In this document: positions 6,066-6,711 of the stretch, in pieces | Layout of the letters: every line of letters starts with the position of its first letter | Numbering within the stretch: position 1 is the stretch's first letter | From: an uncultured Lysobacter sp. | Lineage (GTDB): Bacteria; Pseudomonadota; Gammaproteobacteria; Xanthomonadales; Xanthomonadaceae | Length of the DNA: 6,711 bases | Reading direction: 5' to 3' | Assembly (NCBI GenBank): GCA_902805755.1 | Contig: CADCUA010000458.1 | Coordinates: 1-6,711, forward strand | Notes under the pieces: generated by a model | What the model was told of the DNA's origin: nothing | The model's input: only the letters and a program-made list of their open reading frames with translations | Database searches by the model: none | Made by a program: the position numbers and the translations under genes

Positions 6066-6094
6066 ACCCGCTTCATGCGCCGCATCAAGCGGGT
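6066..6094 (+). repeat. 29-nt near-perfect palindrome (strong hairpin) between nbaD and kynU
   Basis: The arms are ACCCGCTT (6066-6073) and AAGCGGGT (6087-6094). Inside them, after one C/C mismatch (6074, 6086), come ATGCG (6075-6079) and CGCAT (6081-6085) around C6080. As RNA this folds into 8 bp, a 1x1 mismatch, and 4 bp closed by GCC. It begins 25 bases after the decarboxylase stop. No T-run follows, so a classical intrinsic terminator is doubtful. It could instead be an mRNA-stabilising hairpin, an attenuating structure, or an operator for a dimeric regulator. Confidence 0.6.
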
Positions 6095-6173
6095 CACGGC
6101 ACGACCTCCCTTCCCTATCTCCGTTGTGTCCGGTTGACGCCGGCCCCACGCGGCTCCGAGCGCGAACCCGCCA

Positions 6174-6711
6174 ATGACCGACCTGTTTTCCTGCTCGCAT
6201 GCCGCCGCACTTGATGCGGCCGATCCGCTGAGCGAGCTGCGTAGCGAGTTCCTGATCCCGCGCCATGGCGACGTGGACCAGGCCTATTTCGTGGGCAACT
6301 CGCTCGGCCTGCAACCGCGCGGCGCGCGTGCGTTTGTCGAGGAGGTGCTGGACAAGTGGGCAACGCAGGCGGTCGAGGGGCATTTCACCGAGCCGGCGCA
6401 GTGGATGACCTACCACGAGCTCGTCCGCGAGCCGCTCGCGCATGTCGTCGGTGCGCAGCCCTCGGAGGTCGTCGCGATGAACACGCTGACGACGAATCTC
6501 CACCTGATGATGGTCAGCTTCTACCGCCCGACCGCGGACCGCCCTGCCATCCTGATCGAGGCGGGGGCATTTCCGTCCGACCGGCACGCGGTCGAATCGC
6601 AGATCGGGTTTCACGGCTTCAATCCAGCTACGGACCTGATCGAGGTCGAGGCGGACGAGCCCGGCGGCACCATATCGATGGGAGCGATCGAACGCGCGAT
6701 CGCGACGCACG
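6174..6711 (+). CDS. kynU: Kynureninase, 3'-truncated by the window edge
   Basis: The frame is open from ATG 6174 to the end of the window, giving 179 residues of an enzyme usually a little over 400 long. Kynureninase is a PLP-dependent hydrolase that cleaves L-kynurenine or 3-hydroxykynurenine to (3-hydroxy)anthranilate and alanine. Family signatures are YFVGNSLGLQPR (38-49), WATQAVEGHFTEPAQW (62-77), the PLP-phosphate loop region AMNTLTTNLHLMMVSFYRPT (101-120), and ILIEAGAFPSDRHAVESQ (126-143). The PLP-binding lysine lies beyond the edge and cannot be checked. The start follows a 133-base gap with no good Shine-Dalgarno. The N-terminus (MTDLFSCSHAAALDAADPL) resembles xanthomonad KynU, which supports the choice. 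It feeds the dioxygenase encoded upstream. Whether it has its own promoter is unclear. Confidence 0.95.
   Translation, partial: MTDLFSCSHAAALDAADPLSELRSEFLIPRHGDVDQAYFVGNSLGLQPRGARAFVEEVLDKWATQAVEGHFTEPAQWMTYHELVREPLAHVVGAQPSEVVAMNTLTTNLHLMMVSFYRPTADRPAILIEAGAFPSDRHAVESQIGFHGFNPATDLIEVEADEPGGTISMGAIERAIATH

Noticed and set aside
4940..6097. 385-codon open frame on the - strand
   Set aside because: It lies opposite nbaD, whose motifs and active site are complete. Long antisense frames are expected in GC-rich DNA, and the translation is Arg/His-rich without family motifs.
6134..6139. TTGACG as a -35 box for kynU
   Set aside because: The hexamer matches five of six bases, but no acceptable -10 element lies 16-18 bases downstream, where the sequence is GC-only.
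5751..6710. 319-codon open frame on the - strand over kynU
   Set aside because: The + strand frame from 6174 encodes clear kynureninase signatures. The antisense frame is Arg-rich and featureless.

Overview
The window is GC-rich, densely coded DNA with every recognisable gene on the + strand. It carries most of a tryptophan/kynurenine catabolic cluster of the 3-hydroxyanthranilate to 2-aminomuconate type. GC content, operon style and the sequence of the partial kynureninase at the right edge (which reads like xanthomonad KynU) suggest a gammaproteobacterium of the Xanthomonadales (Lysobacter/Luteimonas/Rhodanobacter-like). The genus cannot be fixed from the sequence alone.

Layout. 2-358: end of a small acidic protein I do not recognise, possibly complete if a TTG at 11 is its start. 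361-981: PaiB-type FMN-binding protein. 1008-1796: a divergent short-chain dehydrogenase/reductase (SDR) that lacks the catalytic Tyr-x-x-x-Lys. 1838-3262: 2-aminomuconate 6-semialdehyde dehydrogenase. 3269-3931: Can-type beta-carbonic anhydrase. 3932-4372: RidA-fold 2-aminomuconate deaminase with a TTG start. 4373-4493: intergenic region with a small dyad and a candidate promoter. 4494-5024: 3-hydroxyanthranilate 3,4-dioxygenase. 5030-6040: ACMS decarboxylase. 6041-6173: intergenic region with a strong 29-nt palindrome. 6174 to the right edge: kynureninase, truncated by the window end.

How the genes work together. Kynureninase makes (3-hydroxy)anthranilate. The dioxygenase opens the ring to 2-amino-3-carboxymuconate 6-semialdehyde (ACMS). 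ACMS decarboxylase removes CO2 before ACMS can cyclise to quinolinate. The semialdehyde dehydrogenase oxidises the product to 2-aminomuconate, and the RidA-family deaminase releases ammonia. The active-site residues I could check by motif are intact in the dioxygenase, decarboxylase, dehydrogenase, deaminase and carbonic anhydrase. The cluster therefore looks built for degradation rather than only for quinolinate/NAD synthesis. Kynurenine monooxygenase, tryptophan dioxygenase, formamidase, and the decarboxylase and hydratase that follow the deaminase are not in the window.

The less ordinary points are the carbonic anhydrase inside a decarboxylating catabolic operon, the SDR with Ser-x-x-x-Arg in place of Tyr-x-x-x-Lys beside a PaiB protein, a possible leaderless promoter on the dehydrogenase gene, and the palindrome before kynU. 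I see no RNA genes, mobile elements, CRISPR arrays or frameshifts. No gap between genes exceeds 135 bases.
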